The translations under genes were made by a program, and so were the position numbers. Source: an uncultured Lachnospiraceae bacterium (GTDB lineage Bacteria; Bacillota; Clostridia; Lachnospirales; Lachnospiraceae). From it: a stretch of DNA of 64,000 nucleotides. The first letter of the stretch is position 1. Each line of letters opens with the position of its first letter. This document shows, piece by piece, positions 17,401 through 25,589 of the stretch. Under the pieces are notes generated by a model. That model did not search any database, was not told the origin of the DNA, and saw nothing but the letters and a program-made list of their open reading frames with translations. The stretch covers positions 1 through 64,000 of the forward strand of contig CAKSBC010000006.1 of the NCBI GenBank assembly GCA_934438085.1, in the 5' to 3' direction.

Positions 17401-20400
17401 GAAGATACTCATGGAGGGTGCGGCGTCACGAACAAGACCGGAGATGGTAAGGCTACCTGACGGACGTTATTTTGCGGTATTTATAGCTGCCTCGCCTAAT
17501 GGCGATTCGTCTCGTCTGTACTATACTATCGGGAACAAGACAAGTGGACAATGGAGTGCACCTGAGGCATTGGACACGACGGACGAAACCTATGATTCCA
17601 TGCCGGCACTGACCGTTGTGGGTGACAAGGTAGTGATCGCATGGATGGATGCATCAAAGCAGATCGAGGGTACTGATGACCGGGTGACTATGGATGCATA
17701 TAAGGATAAGTTCAATGCCTTCAATATCAGCGGTAGAGTGTTTGATGCGAATAATAATAAGCTTGGTAAGGAGGTTCAGATTTCTCCGTTGAATCGGAGT
17801 GATTTTGAAATTTCATCTTCGGATTTGAGTGATTTCTATCTTCATGCACCGTCACTCTGCACGGTGGGAGATACGGTATACTGCACCTATGTGGCACGAG
17901 ATATCTCGAAGCTTACGAAGCTGGAAGAATTGTCAGATCTCAGCAAGGGCTATTCAACCGCCATTCGTGCAACATTGAAGAATATAGACACTGATCCGGT
18001 CGTTGAGAAGAACGAATATGTAGTAATCAAAAATGAGAAGAAGACAGACCCGCTCGTTATTGATTATCAGACCGAGGGCATACAGATTGGTGACACAGAT
18101 TACCTTGTAACTGCATTTACCATCGATCAGGATGGAAAGTTTGAGACTGGTGACCGACAGCTGTACCTTGGGCTCTGTGCTTGTGATGCGAAGAAGTCCA
18201 GAAATTACTATCCTATCAAGATAGGAAGTGCTGAGAAGTGTCAGGCAGTGCCGAAGCTTACGAAGGTGAACGGACGGCTTGTGCTGAGCTGGACCGAGGA
18301 CGGAGAGATGCTTGAGCTTCTCGATGTAAGCGGACTGATCGAATCTCTCTTCCATACCGCGGAGATCTTAAACAAATACAGCGAGGCCGAGGGTGCATAT
18401 TATGTGAATGGTGAAGAGCCAAATTACAGCTGGTACAAGAAAACAAAGTCGGATCTTGGGCTTTCCGATGAAGTCTACGAAGGAAGCTATTATGAGGCAA
18501 TCTATAATGGCGATTTCCGTAATGTAGAGACACGCCTCAAGGAGAACGAGGAACACAGCAGCTCCATCGATGATTATACGATTGCCGGTGACGGAAGAGA
18601 TCTCTATGTGTTCTATACCGATTTCGGACCGGAGATCGAGGAGCCTACAGTAGAGCTTTACGGCCGCAGATACCGTATGGCAAAGGATACGAGCGGAACA
18701 TCCGGAAGCGGTGGAACCACCGGTGGCAGTGGAACAACAGGCGCGACAGGCGGCGCAGGTGGCAGTACATCCACAGGCACGACCGGCGGTGAAGGAGCCA
18801 ACGCAAACATCGGCGCAAATGGAAGCGAAGGCAGCGGTGCAGCTACCGGTCCTGACGGCAGTGAAGGCACCGGTCATCATTCCGACAGTGCATGGGGCTT
18901 TACCGATGCAGTCTGCATAACAGACTTCAATGAGGTCATTGATGATTTCACACTCACTATGGATACCGATGGCAGCATCACGCTATTGTCGGATTTCTAT
19001 AAGCAGTGGATAGATGATGACGGGCATATTCAGTTCGGTCAGAATAAACTTGTTGAAATCGGCTTCGAGCGCGGCGGATCGCTTGATATTGATGATATCT
19101 CTATTGACATGGATAGCCATATGATTGCCGGCGAGACCTCGACAATTACATTTGATGTTGTCAATACCGGACTGTTGGAGGCAAAGGGCTTCACGGTAAA
19201 GGCGGAACTCATTGATAATGGCAAGAGCACGAATCTGTATAGTGAAAGAGACGTTTACCGCATACTCGATACTAACGAGACTGCCACAGTTCAGATTCCA
19301 TGGAAGGTTCCAGACGGAGAGCTGAACGGAAAATCAATCAAACTCATTGTTACCGAGAAGGCTACTACGATTGCAGCCGAGACCACGGCGGAAATCGAGC
19401 TTAAGTCGGAAGCAAAAATTGCACTTGATATGGAAGAGGTGACATTTGATAAAGAGGAGGCAGTCATCCCGTTTGAAATCAGTAATATCGGCAATGCGGC
19501 GTCGACACCGTGTGAGGTAGCAGCGTATGCACTCGATGGTGCGGATAAGACACGTCTGCTCGGAAGCATTCAGATCCCGGCACTGGCATCCGGCGAATCC
19601 AAGGAGGAGACGCTTCGCTTCACACCAAAGATCGAGGACTGGAACGGTTTTGGACGTATAGATCTGGAGCTTGCAGCTGTGCAGGATGGAACGGTAGTCA
19701 GAACCACCTACGGCGACATTTACAGCTCAGAACCGGTATTGCTTGATATTGAGGACGGAATGGAAAGCATAGACATGTCGGTGAAGGCACAGCAGGCGCT
19801 TAAGGTTCAGTGTGCACCGTGGGATGGTCTGTGTACAGATCTTCGTTACATCAGTTCTGACAGCAAGGTGGCAAGTGTGGATGATAAGGGTACGATCACG
19901 GCAGTCGGAAACGGAAGCTGCACGATTGAGGTCTACAGTCCTGATCTGCTGCTTAAGGATACCATTACTGTCAATGTCAGCGGAGGCAGTGACGGCAGTT
20001 CAAAAACAAAACCGGTACGGAATTCGACACATGACCGTAGCTCGAAGCTTGATACTTCGGCTTTGGGACTTCCAAGCTGGGTAGAGCACGGCGGACGCTG
20101 GATACAAAATGCCGACGGCTCCTGGAATTACCTGAAAGCCCAGAACATAATCAAGGATCGCTGGGTATGCATCTATAATCCTTATGCCGATGAAAGAAAG
20201 GGACATATGCGATATGGATGGTTTAAGTTTGGACAGGATGGCAAGATGCTGACAGGTTGGATAAAAGATGCCGAAGGCAGCAGCTACTATCTGAATCCTA
20301 ACTCCGACGGTACACGAGGCATGATGCTGATCGGCTGGCAGCTGATCGACGGTAAGTGGTATTACTTCTCTGAGGCGGAGGGCAGCGGAACCATGGGTGC

Positions 20401-20470
20401 AATGCTTAGAAATACTGTCACGCCTGATGGCTACCGCGTCGACAGTGACGGTGTATGGACAGGGCAGTGA
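11465..20470 (+). CDS. Giant secreted multidomain surface protein (adhesin-like)
   Basis: 3001 residues from the ATG at 11465, chosen because GGAGG stands before it and a signal peptide (MKHRVLSKRIISILLALQMV...) begins there. After the signal (about 1-29) comes an acidic Ser/Thr/Lys/Asp-rich stalk (about 175-445) containing four 13-residue repeats. Two Calx-beta-like units follow (about 497-640; LSEGTEAFSVMITDAE and ITDDE). The middle holds large unassigned beta-rich regions and a charged helical segment (about 1605-1700). A sialidase-like beta-propeller part (about 1980-2070) precedes a Gly/Thr/Ser linker (about 2410-2470), two CARDB-like domains (about 2540-2750), a Big_2 Ig-like domain (about 2766-2840) and C-terminal choline-binding-type wall repeats (GWFKFGQDGKMLTGWI; WYYF). 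It probably sits on the cell wall and binds carbohydrate or a host or partner surface. No enzyme active site is recognised. The gene is monocistronic, closed by its own terminator. Confidence 0.9.
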   Translation: MKHRVLSKRIISILLALQMVLLQPLCSLADMPQHRPTVIDGARLSEDRLTDGDLVYFGVSGLTVKEASDTYEIAIYREGNLDREASVTVHTLDISALYNKDYRLMGDNIKELESGMTLLERAAKSDSNAAENDVQGTEYNFDEDGNLIGKTDTEDIFDGAVATPTEVKRTEDTNNNGSTEKATNSKKTDSTDRIKDANATEHTDVVENSEQSDSAENSENASELERADSINSTDKLGGTEDSVEKDKLDKLVENKASEALEDVNELKAVKASTFTEKSDSTDKSEKTESLKNEDDIKDSEQSVGTNDIKDKVASGNTDKNDNADEIDNKDENVVIKDEGDTETHKPKQDANDKDKASSSEASKSTADKQDTDEEALNGADEQDTGKDALKDEDEHGTDEDALKDEDEQGTDENDLKKEDEADDAEEPDETGEIEDKDKSDSVLSVAGSDAVSTGKSRLAILKEEATGEPTREEGSSGVSGSLTDAILAQIMPEQIEAIPHSAEQTITFAPGENVQYLKFRIHDDKLSEGTEAFSVMITDAENMEPYMVTSLSVIITDDEESEQSEISFDSDAYAVEDGKALVTLHREGAEYSMASANIRGKDAETGANQVYGTVVFAPYETEKEVELAVTKDSTLYLSDYLAAQAGNTIEADAVMVDGGADRSMLLSGISMLSEEDEDAAVTSLAAENASDELSFDIKIAGKDYKVKYKKGDVVADIYDEGYTPALEVGQYYFSASTDVGGIFSYGIDQRHGSKPNKLGTLQNRYMIANEEKDFSKGYGKLEYLHTTTWCTGSVWSSNEHPPAGRPTINGLYYQYLIPHWEQTSSYGGGNKVRLKLHAIGAGNDFGQKDKNDKFGKELSNEAAVKVQNIADNIEAIVYAVDEWKTMTPKSYMRFYGIAAMYKKYRVNVENPDKKDFLGAPASVPMQVKMECGAQIIEPGHTDSRDIYTNIDTDDANLVFTLNKNTINGVDGIFGTITGYTITVSPKDPDDKKRVTVNYPSDYLKYLDSKVGMSVNSDAIDLSKEAVKTVKERATAHLDTIVMDKYFVNWIESLQKTTYHESNSPDASYFQELSFKPTVAYTDVKVSVAAPDAGGVSTKAHFTDTNLPAVGSDKTFHAGDTLDLSAASDDANYRVTGFEISEDGGVHFNSIRDAKTFTLRADKNCVIRPLLAKNDNHVEIEFESEEARKNLSIENLIQQDKLNGTYLKGKNVINLNPEKSSWTEMMQPSIGTACTVRVLVTGTPSDTNYVYRPVITDQMTGKTYQTQGYSFILRSNTADNVLKLGIEKVKKNELVEYSLSGTVAARVKTIRETGLAPQTNPAEGYAVSLANGEFETNGSRHVQLQSATADNTGIISLAGLKAKEGDRISLLIDNGIDDAQVADFVFGSGTLDKITNVRSVDAGMIGIHYPITAPVVTSISYDYDKPESRQKTDLRKNQVRCFDDNLKLTAIVDQKERSIDKLVFTVRTVTGAEASYEAKATAAGSNVFTATIPSMLTNLHNGDRITVYIVDKEKRSVTVGDTAQFVAITYPTVDTGLVSYVENEVIAPKSFDIDGAMGEVNIPLLGAAKSTAQSGILNFSRLDYPNGTGFSLNINFDMMLKDDGSMTPKQKRDAVKTYQKSVQKTQKLKKEAIAAGKDAADAGASADQIRMMVEAEDRDLSIEELNSVIAYDERQARSNELRDRKLTEAKDERANMTKTQGYINVRVIFNMSFEFLYDPVKKEYVLATTAVTVGGALDASKTFYTMVGYVPCFLNLSGGVEVDLTMGGVCPEGKNAFNEGDFNAYSGNVQNIFSGGDFLIELDSVVKAKVQVGAGLCGVLSARGYVSVLMKLQLVKDNVSADPYGIILNAAGGIGFDLILLSMDVDIAKISQGWGNYAGRTKVEYFNNLITKEYGDTLAVNASAEGTEGSNAAAFSLNAISEEDEEAAAAAFSLNDAYEEAYAEGSGDEITFRRYDMGSSDMSSFGHSGGVNAQPMPVNKKILMEGAASRTRPEMVRLPDGRYFAVFIAASPNGDSSRLYYTIGNKTSGQWSAPEALDTTDETYDSMPALTVVGDKVVIAWMDASKQIEGTDDRVTMDAYKDKFNAFNISGRVFDANNNKLGKEVQISPLNRSDFEISSSDLSDFYLHAPSLCTVGDTVYCTYVARDISKLTKLEELSDLSKGYSTAIRATLKNIDTDPVVEKNEYVVIKNEKKTDPLVIDYQTEGIQIGDTDYLVTAFTIDQDGKFETGDRQLYLGLCACDAKKSRNYYPIKIGSAEKCQAVPKLTKVNGRLVLSWTEDGEMLELLDVSGLIESLFHTAEILNKYSEAEGAYYVNGEEPNYSWYKKTKSDLGLSDEVYEGSYYEAIYNGDFRNVETRLKENEEHSSSIDDYTIAGDGRDLYVFYTDFGPEIEEPTVELYGRRYRMAKDTSGTSGSGGTTGGSGTTGATGGAGGSTSTGTTGGEGANANIGANGSEGSGAATGPDGSEGTGHHSDSAWGFTDAVCITDFNEVIDDFTLTMDTDGSITLLSDFYKQWIDDDGHIQFGQNKLVEIGFERGGSLDIDDISIDMDSHMIAGETSTITFDVVNTGLLEAKGFTVKAELIDNGKSTNLYSERDVYRILDTNETATVQIPWKVPDGELNGKSIKLIVTEKATTIAAETTAEIELKSEAKIALDMEEVTFDKEEAVIPFEISNIGNAASTPCEVAAYALDGADKTRLLGSIQIPALASGESKEETLRFTPKIEDWNGFGRIDLELAAVQDGTVVRTTYGDIYSSEPVLLDIEDGMESIDMSVKAQQALKVQCAPWDGLCTDLRYISSDSKVASVDDKGTITAVGNGSCTIEVYSPDLLLKDTITVNVSGGSDGSSKTKPVRNSTHDRSSKLDTSALGLPSWVEHGGRWIQNADGSWNYLKAQNIIKDRWVCIYNPYADERKGHMRYGWFKFGQDGKMLTGWIKDAEGSSYYLNPNSDGTRGMMLIGWQLIDGKWYYFSEAEGSGTMGAMLRNTVTPDGYRVDSDGVWTGQ
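12572..12727 (+). repeat. Four tandem 39-bp repeats in the surface-protein stalk
   Basis: Four in-frame 39-base units encode 13-residue acidic repeats of the type GTDEDALKDEDEQ. Units 2 and 3 are nearly identical. Divisibility by three means copy number could change without a frameshift. Confidence 0.85.
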
Positions 20471-20493
20471 AAAACTCCAAAGTTTAGTGGGGT

Positions 20494-20523
20494 GGGCTGG
20501 TGCATGATGCATCAGCCCTTTTT
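20494..20523 (+). terminator. Rho-independent terminator of the surface-protein gene
   Basis: GGGCTGGTGCA (20494-20504) pairs with TGCATCAGCCC (20508-20518, one G-T pair) around a 3-base loop, followed by five T. Confidence 0.9.
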
Positions 20524-20780
20524 ATAATCCCCTGATTTCGAAACAAAAGTTTCTCATCAGTTCTGAAATGTTTATTGAACGTTTCTTAATAACTATGCTG
20601 AAAGCATTTTTATATAAAGCAATATTATTATTTACAACTCTATGCTATAATATCATCTGAATTTTTATGCAGTATGATATGAAGCATTTAAGTTCTGTTA
20701 ATATACGGTCTAATATGCAGATTCTGATAAAATAAGGATCTGTGGGGCATGAGGCGATATATTATAAGGAGGAGTTTAAA
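20524..20780 (+). promoter_or_regulatory. Leader of guaA with an extended -10 promoter
   Basis: TGC-TATAAT at 20643-20651 is an extended -10 element. No convincing -35 box is seen, as is common for this class. The leader of about 125 bases was inspected for the conserved pairing of a purine riboswitch, and none was recognised. Confidence 0.5.
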
Positions 20781-21770
20781 ATGAATGTAGCTGAAATCAG
20801 ACGTCCGGCTGATATGGAAAGAATTACAACATCGGAGCTTGCAAAGAAGTTTATAGATGAGCAGATTTCGCTGATCAGAGAACAGGTAGGCGACAAAAAG
20901 GTTCTTCTTGCGCTTTCAGGCGGAGTCGACTCATCTGTTGTTGCAGCACTTTTAATTAAGGCTATCGGTCAGCAGTTGGTATGTGTGCATGTTAATCACG
21001 GCCTCCTTCGTAAGGGGGAGCCTGAGCAGGTTATTGAAGTATTCCGTAATCAGATGAATGCAAATCTGATTTATGTTGACGCAACAGACAGATTCCTTGA
21101 CAAGCTTGCAGGAGTTTCTGATCCTGAGACAAAGAGAAAAATCATCGGCGGAGAGTTTATCGAGGTATTCGCAGAGGAAGCAAGAAAGCTTGACGGCATT
21201 GAGTTCCTCGCACAGGGTACGATCTGGCCGGATATTCTTGAGTCTGAGGAAGGAATTAAGGCGCATCATAATGCAGGCGGACTTCCTGAAGATATGAAGT
21301 TTGAGCTTGTAGAGCCTGTTCGTATCCTTTTCAAGGACGAGGTTCGTGTTGTAGGTGATGAGCTTGGATTACCGCACGGTATGGTTTATCGTCAGCCATT
21401 CCCTGGACCTGGACTTGGTGTTCGTTGTCCGGGAGCTATCACACGTGATCGTCTTGAGGCTGTGCGTGAGTCTGATGCTATCCTTCGTGAAGAGATAGAT
21501 AAGAACGGTCTTTCTGATAAGATCTGGCAGTACTTTACAGTAGTTCCTGATTTCAGATCAACAGGTATCAAGGATGGTAAGCGTGCATTCGAGTGGTGCT
21601 GCATCGTTCGTGCCGTATGCTCAATTGATGTTATGACTGCAACTGTTGCCGAGATCCCGCATGAGGTTATGGTTCATATTACAGACCGTATAACACATGA
21701 AGTTCCGGGCATTAACCGTGTGCTTTATGATTTCACACCAAAGCCTACAGGAACAGTAGAATTTGAATAA
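20781..21770 (+). CDS. guaA: GMP synthase ATP-pyrophosphatase subunit, no glutaminase domain
   Basis: 329 residues from the ATG at 20781 behind AAGGAGGAG. The upstream in-frame ATG at 20742 has no site. The protein makes GMP from XMP, ATP and ammonia. The PP-loop SGGVDSS is at 46-52. The XMP-binding motifs FPGPGLGVR and a PKPTG C-terminus (the GuaA dimerisation domain) are intact. Usual bacterial GuaA has about 515 residues because a class I glutamine amidotransferase of about 190 residues precedes this domain. None is present here, as frames upstream show no Cys-His-Glu triad. The arrangement resembles the two-subunit archaeal type, so ammonia must come freely or from a separate amidotransferase gene outside the window. 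The gene is flanked by terminators and so stands alone. Confidence 0.92.
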   Translation: MNVAEIRRPADMERITTSELAKKFIDEQISLIREQVGDKKVLLALSGGVDSSVVAALLIKAIGQQLVCVHVNHGLLRKGEPEQVIEVFRNQMNANLIYVDATDRFLDKLAGVSDPETKRKIIGGEFIEVFAEEARKLDGIEFLAQGTIWPDILESEEGIKAHHNAGGLPEDMKFELVEPVRILFKDEVRVVGDELGLPHGMVYRQPFPGPGLGVRCPGAITRDRLEAVRESDAILREEIDKNGLSDKIWQYFTVVPDFRSTGIKDGKRAFEWCCIVRAVCSIDVMTATVAEIPHEVMVHITDRITHEVPGINRVLYDFTPKPTGTVEFE

Positions 21771-21794
21771 TACATAATGATAATAAATATAAAT

Positions 21795-21830
21795 CTGCAA
21801 ATCGTTTATCATGGCGGTTTGCAGCTTTTT
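21795..21830 (+). terminator. Rho-independent terminator of guaA
   Basis: CTGCAAATCG (21795-21804) pairs with CGGTTTGCAG (21815-21824, one G-T pair), followed by CTTTTT. Confidence 0.85.
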
Positions 21831-21914
21831 ATATTCAAAATCATGGCGGAAATAAAGTATTCTATTAGTTAATTTCTATCGATGTATAAATAGCGATTAA
21901 ATACTTAAATACAA

Positions 21915-21930
21915 TATGATCTATATCATA
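21915..21930 (+). promoter_or_regulatory. Inverted repeat upstream of dppA
   Basis: TATGAT and ATCATA arms flank CTAT. The site lies about 90 bases before the dppA start and just upstream of a TTGAAT...TAAATT pair (21937-21965, 17-base spacer). It is a candidate operator for the peptide-uptake operon. Confidence 0.35.
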
Positions 21931-22012
21931 ACAGTATTGAATTTATTCATGAATTTTGATAAATTTATAAGGATAATGTTTAAATGACATTAGGTTTTAC
22001 GAGGAGGAATAT

Positions 22013-23632
22013 ATGAAAAGAGCTTTAACTGCAGCAATTCTTGCAGGCGTACTCGCTGTAAGTCTTGCCGGCTGCGGAAACTCAGGTGCATCAAATGGGG
22101 CAAATGGTGCAGTTTCTGAGAGCAGCAGCACAACAACAACTACATCTGTAGATTCGGATAATACTGTCAGAGTAGCAGCTGTAGACCCGGGGGTAGCTTT
22201 AGATACTCAACAGTATACTTTTAGTATTATTATGAAGATCAGTGATAACATTTGCGAGTCACTGCTCAAGACAAACGATGACGGTTCTATGGAGCCTACA
22301 CTTCTTGCTGAGATGCCTGAGATTTCAGAGGATGGCCTTACTTATTCATTTGAGCTTCTCCCTGATGTGAAGTTTCATAACGGTGAGATACTTAAGTCTT
22401 CAGATGTTAAGTATTCTTATGAGCGTTTAGTTAAGATGACAGCAATGGATAGCCTTATGCAGTGTGTAGAGGGCTATAAGGAATTTGAAGAGGGTTCAGC
22501 AGATGAAATTTCCGGTATTCAGATTCAGGATGATACACATTTCACTATCAAACTGACTGAGCCTTATTCTCCGTTTGCATCTGTTCTTTCTACTGCTTAC
22601 TGTGCTATTTATCCTGAACAGGCATGCGAAGAGGCAGGAGATGACTGGGGATTTTCTACATTAATAGGTACAGGCCCATTCAAGCTTGATTCTTATACAA
22701 CAGGCGTTGGAATCGAAATCTCAAGATTTGATGATTACCACGGAGATGTAGCCAAGATTGACGGCGTATCTTACAAGTTTATTGAGGATCCTAATACACA
22801 GGTACTTGAGTTCCAGAAGGGCAATGTTGATTACGTTGAATTAGACACAGCTCTTTATCCTGTATATTCAAGCGATCCTAAGCTCAGCCAGGAGATGCAT
22901 CCTGTTCAGCCAATCGGCGGATACAGCATGGGATTAAACTGTAAGACAATTCCTGATGCAAGAGTTCGTGAGGCAATCACACTTTCAATTGACCGTCAGG
23001 CAATCTGCGACAGCATCCTTCACGGAACAGCAACTGTATCAAACGGATACCTTTGCAATGGTCTTATAGGTTATAACCCTGATGCAGAGCCTTATCAGTA
23101 CGATCCTGAAAGAGCTAAGGAGCTTCTTGCAGAGGCAGGATATCCTGATGGATATGATCTTAGACTGACAGTTAACACAAAGTATGCAACAACTGTTTCA
23201 ATTGCAACTTCATTCCAGGCTCAGGCTAAGGCTGCAGGCATTAATGTTGAGGTTGAGCAGGTGGATGCTGCTGCATGGTCAGATATGAGAGCAAACGGTG
23301 GTGTTGATGCCGGCATCGGTAACTGGTACGTTGACTATACTGATCCGGACAGCATGTTCTATCCATATCAGGATGCTCGTACTGACGGACGATCAAGCTT
23401 CTGGCATAATGCAGAATATAAGCAGCTTCTTGAGGATGGTGTAAAAACTATCGATCCTGCAGAGCGTCAGAAGATTTATCAGAGAGCTGATGAGATCATG
23501 ACAAGAGAGGATTTTGCAGTAGCACCTCTTTATAACGAGACTAAGTATTATATTTTAAATCCTAGAATCACAGGATTTGAAATGGGTCCTATTTATCGTA
23601 TGTTCTGGAATACTGCGGAAATAACAGGATAA
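22013..23632 (+). CDS. dppA: Peptide ABC transporter substrate-binding lipoprotein (family 5)
   Basis: 539 residues with GAGGAGG before the ATG. Residues 1-20 are a lipoprotein signal ending in the lipobox SLAGC, so the protein is held on the outer membrane face. The family 5 solute-binding signature follows (AEMPEISEDGLTYSFELLPDVKFHNG; DVKYSYERL; GTGPFKLDSY; ARVREAITLSIDR). It captures di- or oligopeptides and delivers them to DppBC. The Ser/Thr/Ala/Asn-rich linker after the cysteine is typical. It is the first gene of a seven-gene run that also encodes the permeases, two ATPases, a dipeptide epimerase and a serine hydrolase, so wall-derived or D-residue dipeptides are plausible ligands (inference). 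A stable hairpin separates it from dppB. Confidence 0.93.
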   Translation: MKRALTAAILAGVLAVSLAGCGNSGASNGANGAVSESSSTTTTTSVDSDNTVRVAAVDPGVALDTQQYTFSIIMKISDNICESLLKTNDDGSMEPTLLAEMPEISEDGLTYSFELLPDVKFHNGEILKSSDVKYSYERLVKMTAMDSLMQCVEGYKEFEEGSADEISGIQIQDDTHFTIKLTEPYSPFASVLSTAYCAIYPEQACEEAGDDWGFSTLIGTGPFKLDSYTTGVGIEISRFDDYHGDVAKIDGVSYKFIEDPNTQVLEFQKGNVDYVELDTALYPVYSSDPKLSQEMHPVQPIGGYSMGLNCKTIPDARVREAITLSIDRQAICDSILHGTATVSNGYLCNGLIGYNPDAEPYQYDPERAKELLAEAGYPDGYDLRLTVNTKYATTVSIATSFQAQAKAAGINVEVEQVDAAAWSDMRANGGVDAGIGNWYVDYTDPDSMFYPYQDARTDGRSSFWHNAEYKQLLEDGVKTIDPAERQKIYQRADEIMTREDFAVAPLYNETKYYILNPRITGFEMGPIYRMFWNTAEITG

Positions 23633-23688
23633 CAAAACATGTTAAACTATCCGTTTTGTGATGGAGAATAAACGAAAGTAGCATTACA

Positions 23689-23710
23689 GGGTGGCATTTC
23701 GTTGCCACCC
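23689..23710 (+). terminator. Intercistronic hairpin between dppA and dppB
   Basis: GGGTGGCA pairs with TGCCACCC around a 6-base loop, followed by TTCTC and a loose T-rich stretch. It is probably a partial terminator or mRNA-stabilising stem that keeps the binding protein in excess over the permease. Confidence 0.6.
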
Positions 23711-23734
23711 TTCTCATTTATTAAGGAGGTTTAC

Positions 23735-24667
23735 ATGTTTTCATACACACTTAAGCGTCTGGCCCAGACGATTTTTGTGCTGCTTGGAATCAGTATCATC
23801 ACATTCACCCTCCTTCAGGTAGTGCCTGGAGATCCGGTGGCAATGATGCTGGAAAAAAGAGCAGACGCTGAGACCATTGCCAAAGTTAAGGCGCAGATGG
23901 GACTGGATCAGCCGTATGTGATTCAGTATTTAAATTTCATAAAGGGCGCAGTACATCTCGATTTCGGAACCTCTTATTTTACAAAAGAGGTTGTTTCACA
24001 TGCATTGTTCAGATGCTTTAAGGTAACATTAAAGCTTGCATGCTGGTCTTTTATTCTTGCTGCAATTATTGGAATTCCATCAGGTATTTTTGCTGCTGTG
24101 CATCGCGGAAAAGGCAGTGATACTCTTGTTATGGTGCTTTCAATCGTTGGAGTATCAGCGCCTTCATTCTGGGTTGCTATCATATTACAGATATTCTTTG
24201 GCTTAAAGCTTAACTGGTTTCCTATATCGGGCTTTGACAGCTCAATAAATTATGTGCTGCCTGCAATTGCCTTAGGTACACGTTATGCCGGTAATATGGC
24301 GAGAATCACGAGAACAAGTATGCTTGAAGTACTTAATCGTGATTACATACGTACAGCTCGTGCAAAGGGAGTTAAGAAGAATTTGGTAATCGTAAAGCAT
24401 GCACTTAAGAATGCAATGATTCCGATCGTAACATTGGTTGGTACTGATTTTGGTTATATGCTGACAGGTTCTATGCTTATTGAGAAGGTGTTCTCAATTC
24501 CGGGAATCGGAAAATTAGCTGTAGATGCAATGTCTAATCGTGATCTTCCGTTATTGGAGGGTACAGTAATGTATATTGCATTTGTTTTCGTTATCATCAA
24601 CTTGCTGGTGGATCTTTCCTATGCATTGCTTGATCCGAGAATTCGCGTGGGGAAAGGAGTATCATGA
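23735..24667 (+). CDS. dppB: Peptide ABC transporter permease
   Basis: 310 residues from the ATG at 23735 with AAGGAGG upstream. The in-frame TTG at 23702 lies in the hairpin. The DppB/OppB pattern is clear: an N-terminal membrane segment (LAQTIFVLLGISIITFTLLQVVPGDP), an extracytoplasmic loop, five further membrane segments, and the EAA loop (YIRTARAKGVKKNLVIVKHALKNA) that contacts the ATPases. It forms the channel with DppC. The last four bases overlap the dppC start (ATGA), a sign of translational coupling. Confidence 0.93.
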   Translation: MFSYTLKRLAQTIFVLLGISIITFTLLQVVPGDPVAMMLEKRADAETIAKVKAQMGLDQPYVIQYLNFIKGAVHLDFGTSYFTKEVVSHALFRCFKVTLKLACWSFILAAIIGIPSGIFAAVHRGKGSDTLVMVLSIVGVSAPSFWVAIILQIFFGLKLNWFPISGFDSSINYVLPAIALGTRYAGNMARITRTSMLEVLNRDYIRTARAKGVKKNLVIVKHALKNAMIPIVTLVGTDFGYMLTGSMLIEKVFSIPGIGKLAVDAMSNRDLPLLEGTVMYIAFVFVIINLLVDLSYALLDPRIRVGKGVS

Positions 24668-25578
24668 GTAAGATTTTCGAGTATTTCAAAAGAAGAAAAG
24701 AATTTGATCAGAAGCTTGAAAACAATGAAATTGAGTATTCCAGTTTCTATGCAGATAGTTTCCGCCGACTTCGCAAGAATAAAATGGCGATGTTTTGTCT
24801 TTTCATTATTCTGTTCCTCATTATTATAGCGATTTTCGCACCTCTTATTGCACCTTATGATCCTACTGCCCAGGACTATGCTGCCGTTATGCAGAAGCCA
24901 TCCAAGGCTCATATCTTTGGAACTGATGAATACGGAAGAGATATTCTTTCAAGAATCATTTACGGCTCTCGTATTTCACTCAGCATAGGAATAGGTGCTC
25001 AGATCATTGCATCAATCGTTGGTGTAGCTTTGGGATCTATTGCAGGATACTATGGCGGTAAGGTTGATATGGTTATTTCACGAATTATGGAAATATTCCA
25101 GTCCTTCCCGGATCTTATATTTGCAATGGCAATTATGACATTCCTCGGCAAGGGTATCATCAACCTGTTTATAGCTCTCGGACTTCTTACCTGGGTAAGA
25201 ACAGCCAGAATGATCCGAGGACAGGTAATGCAGTTAAGAGAAACAGAGTATGTCGAGGCAAGCCGTGTGAGCGGTGCCAACACCTTCTGGATCATAACTA
25301 AGGATCTGATCCCTAACTGTCTGTCTACTATCATTGTTATGATTACTCTGGGTATTCCTAATGCAATCATGTATGAGGCATCACTCAGCTTCTTAGGTAT
25401 TGGTATACAGCCTCCTACACCGTCATGGGGCAATATGATCAGCTCTGCACAGACCTTTATAACTTATCTGCCTCTGTACAGTATTATGCCCGGTCTTGCA
25501 ATCATGATTACGGTAATTGCATTCAACATCTTCGGTGACGGACTCCGTGATGCGCTTGATCCAAAACTTAAAACATGA
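24664..25578 (+). CDS. dppC: Peptide ABC transporter permease
   Basis: 304 residues. A cytoplasmic N-terminus leads to a membrane segment (MAMFCLFIILFLIIIAIFAP) and the OppC-N motif GTDEYGRDILSRIIYGSRISL. Five further membrane segments follow, with the EAA loop (YVEASRVSGANTFWIITKDLIPN). It pairs with DppB. The start overlaps dppB by four bases and the gene ends four bases into the ATGATGGAGG region that serves dppD. Confidence 0.93.
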   Translation: MSKIFEYFKRRKEFDQKLENNEIEYSSFYADSFRRLRKNKMAMFCLFIILFLIIIAIFAPLIAPYDPTAQDYAAVMQKPSKAHIFGTDEYGRDILSRIIYGSRISLSIGIGAQIIASIVGVALGSIAGYYGGKVDMVISRIMEIFQSFPDLIFAMAIMTFLGKGIINLFIALGLLTWVRTARMIRGQVMQLRETEYVEASRVSGANTFWIITKDLIPNCLSTIIVMITLGIPNAIMYEASLSFLGIGIQPPTPSWGNMISSAQTFITYLPLYSIMPGLAIMITVIAFNIFGDGLRDALDPKLKT

Positions 25579-25589
25579 TGGAGGAAGAT

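Noticed and set aside
20524..20780. Purine riboswitch in the guaA leader
   Set aside because: The three-way junction pattern and its conserved loop bases could not be recognised.
23680..23735. T-box-like motif AGGGTGGCA between dppA and dppB
   Set aside because: The stem folds on itself with TGCCACCC, and the specifier and antiterminator parts of a T-box are absent.
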